A stretch of DNA of 15,239 bases from Porticoccus sp041592135 (GTDB lineage Bacteria; Pseudomonadota; Gammaproteobacteria; Pseudomonadales; Porticoccaceae), in the NCBI GenBank assembly GCA_041592135.1, contig JBFHQR010000047.1. One strand, 5' to 3'. Each line of letters opens with the position of its first letter. Positions within the stretch are counted from its first letter, which is position 1. Below the pieces are notes generated by a model that had not been told where the DNA came from, did not search any database, and was given only the letters and a program-made list of their open reading frames with translations. The position numbers were made by a program, and so were the translations under genes. Below are positions 14,816 through 15,239 of this stretch, piece after piece.

Positions 14816-14844
14816 ATTATAACCACGAACGCTTCGGAATGTGC
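14816..14844 (-). promoter_or_regulatory. Promoter for gmk (perfect TATAAT, weak -35)
   Basis: A perfect TATAAT (14821-14816, minus) is preceded at 17 bases by GCACAT (14844-14839), a weak -35. The predicted start is near 14809, giving a leader of about 68 bases to ATG 14741. A 6-base inverted repeat TCCGCA/TGCGGA (14848-14870) lies just upstream and might be an operator. The 133-base gap between the receiver gene and gmk shows nothing else. Confidence 0.55.
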
Positions 14845-14940
14845 TGCTCCGCAGAGTGGATCCGTGCGGAGGGTGCGCCGCCTGCCGCTGAGATTCATCT
14901 GGTTGTCGCGCGGGGCCGGGCAATGGCCGCAGATACCCCG

Positions 14941-15239
14941 TCAGGACGGGTGCGCTTCCGAACGCTTGCCCGCTTTCGGTTTTATCCACTTGGACAGGGT
15001 CTCCAGTAACTCATTCGGATCAAACGGCTTGGTAATGTGGTCGTCCATGCCTGCCGCGAGGCTGCGCTGCCTGTCGCCCGCCATGGCGTTGGCGGTCAGG
15101 GCCAATACCGGTAGCTGGTTGTAGCCCGGGTTGGCGCGGATGGCCTTGACCGCGCTGATGCCATCCATAACAGGCATCTGCAGGTCCATCAGCACAATAT
15201 CAAAATCCTGTTGTTTGAGTAGATCCAGCGCTTCCTGAC
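14941..15239 (-). CDS. C-terminal part of a receiver (REC) domain protein, probably a hybrid sensor kinase (N-terminus beyond the window)
   Basis: The frame is open to the right edge and ends at TGA 14943-14941, leaving about 98 residues. It starts inside a response-regulator receiver domain: DFDIVLMDLQMPVMDG holds the phospho-acceptor Asp (LMD), LALTANAM the conserved Thr, and DDHITKPFDP the conserved Lys. The domain is followed by only about 15 residues (KWIKPKAGKRSEAHPS), so the receiver is at the C-terminus with no output domain after it. The LxMDLQMPVMDG and LTANAM wording is typical of receivers carried by hybrid histidine kinases, but a free-standing receiver cannot be excluded. Whether it is linked to the sensor gene at the left edge cannot be judged. 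Confidence 0.88.
   Translation of the reverse strand, partial: QEALDLLKQQDFDIVLMDLQMPVMDGISAVKAIRANPGYNQLPVLALTANAMAGDRQRSLAAGMDDHITKPFDPNELLETLSKWIKPKAGKRSEAHPS

Noticed and set aside
1..15239. Search for CRISPR arrays, tRNA/rRNA genes, insertion sequences and tandem repeats
   Set aside because: No regularly spaced repeats, no cloverleaf-like or rRNA-like segments, no transposase motifs and no terminal inverted repeats were seen by eye.

Overview
The window looks like a piece of the core chromosome of a GC-rich gammaproteobacterium. The evidence is the SpoT, RecG, OxyR, RpoZ and Gmk homologues, the rpoZ-spoT adjacency, and an oxyR-recG pair of the kind known from Pseudomonas. A marine Cellvibrionales- or Pseudomonas-like organism is my best guess, but this is inference without a database search. 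I see no mobile element, CRISPR array, rRNA or tRNA.

Layout from left to right. (1) 1-531, minus: the N-terminal half of a two-helix membrane sensor with a PAS domain, cut by the left edge. It is preceded by a 201-base gap holding a good promoter and a long leader. (2) 733-5069: an envelope and transport block. An outer-membrane LpxR-type lipid A deacylase (minus) is divergent from a plus-strand pair: a fusion of an LplT-like transporter with a PlsC-type acyltransferase, then a glutamate/dicarboxylate symporter. (3) 5134-7122, minus: a phosphate module, a DUF47 (PhoU-like) protein followed by a Pit phosphate transporter, driven by a strong sigma70-type promoter at 7152-7180. A hairpin at 5085-5115 separates it from the convergent symporter gene. 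(4) 7262-10257, minus: oxyR and recG overlapping by four bases. A short-chain dehydrogenase/epimerase-like gene is divergent from oxyR across 55 bp. (5) 11198-14741, minus: gmk, rpoZ, spoT and ridA. This is the stringent-response locus, with an intrinsic-terminator-like hairpin between gmk and rpoZ and a TATAAT promoter before gmk. (6) 14941-15239, minus: the C-terminal end of a receiver (REC) domain protein, cut by the right edge.

How the genes fit together. gmk makes GDP, which feeds (p)ppGpp metabolism by SpoT. RpoZ (omega) forms one ppGpp-binding site on RNA polymerase in E. coli. RidA clears reactive enamines. OxyR senses peroxide and RecG repairs stalled forks. The phosphate and envelope-lipid genes are separate units.

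I found no wholly new multi-gene system. The observations most worth following are an OxyR that keeps the peroxidatic Cys199 but has Leu at the resolving position 208; a transporter-acyltransferase fusion lacking the usual AMP-ligase part, placed head-to-head with the lipid A deacylase; a SpoT whose synthetase motif reads EFKD instead of the usual RxKD; and Pho-box-like direct repeats over the -35 element of the phosphate operon.
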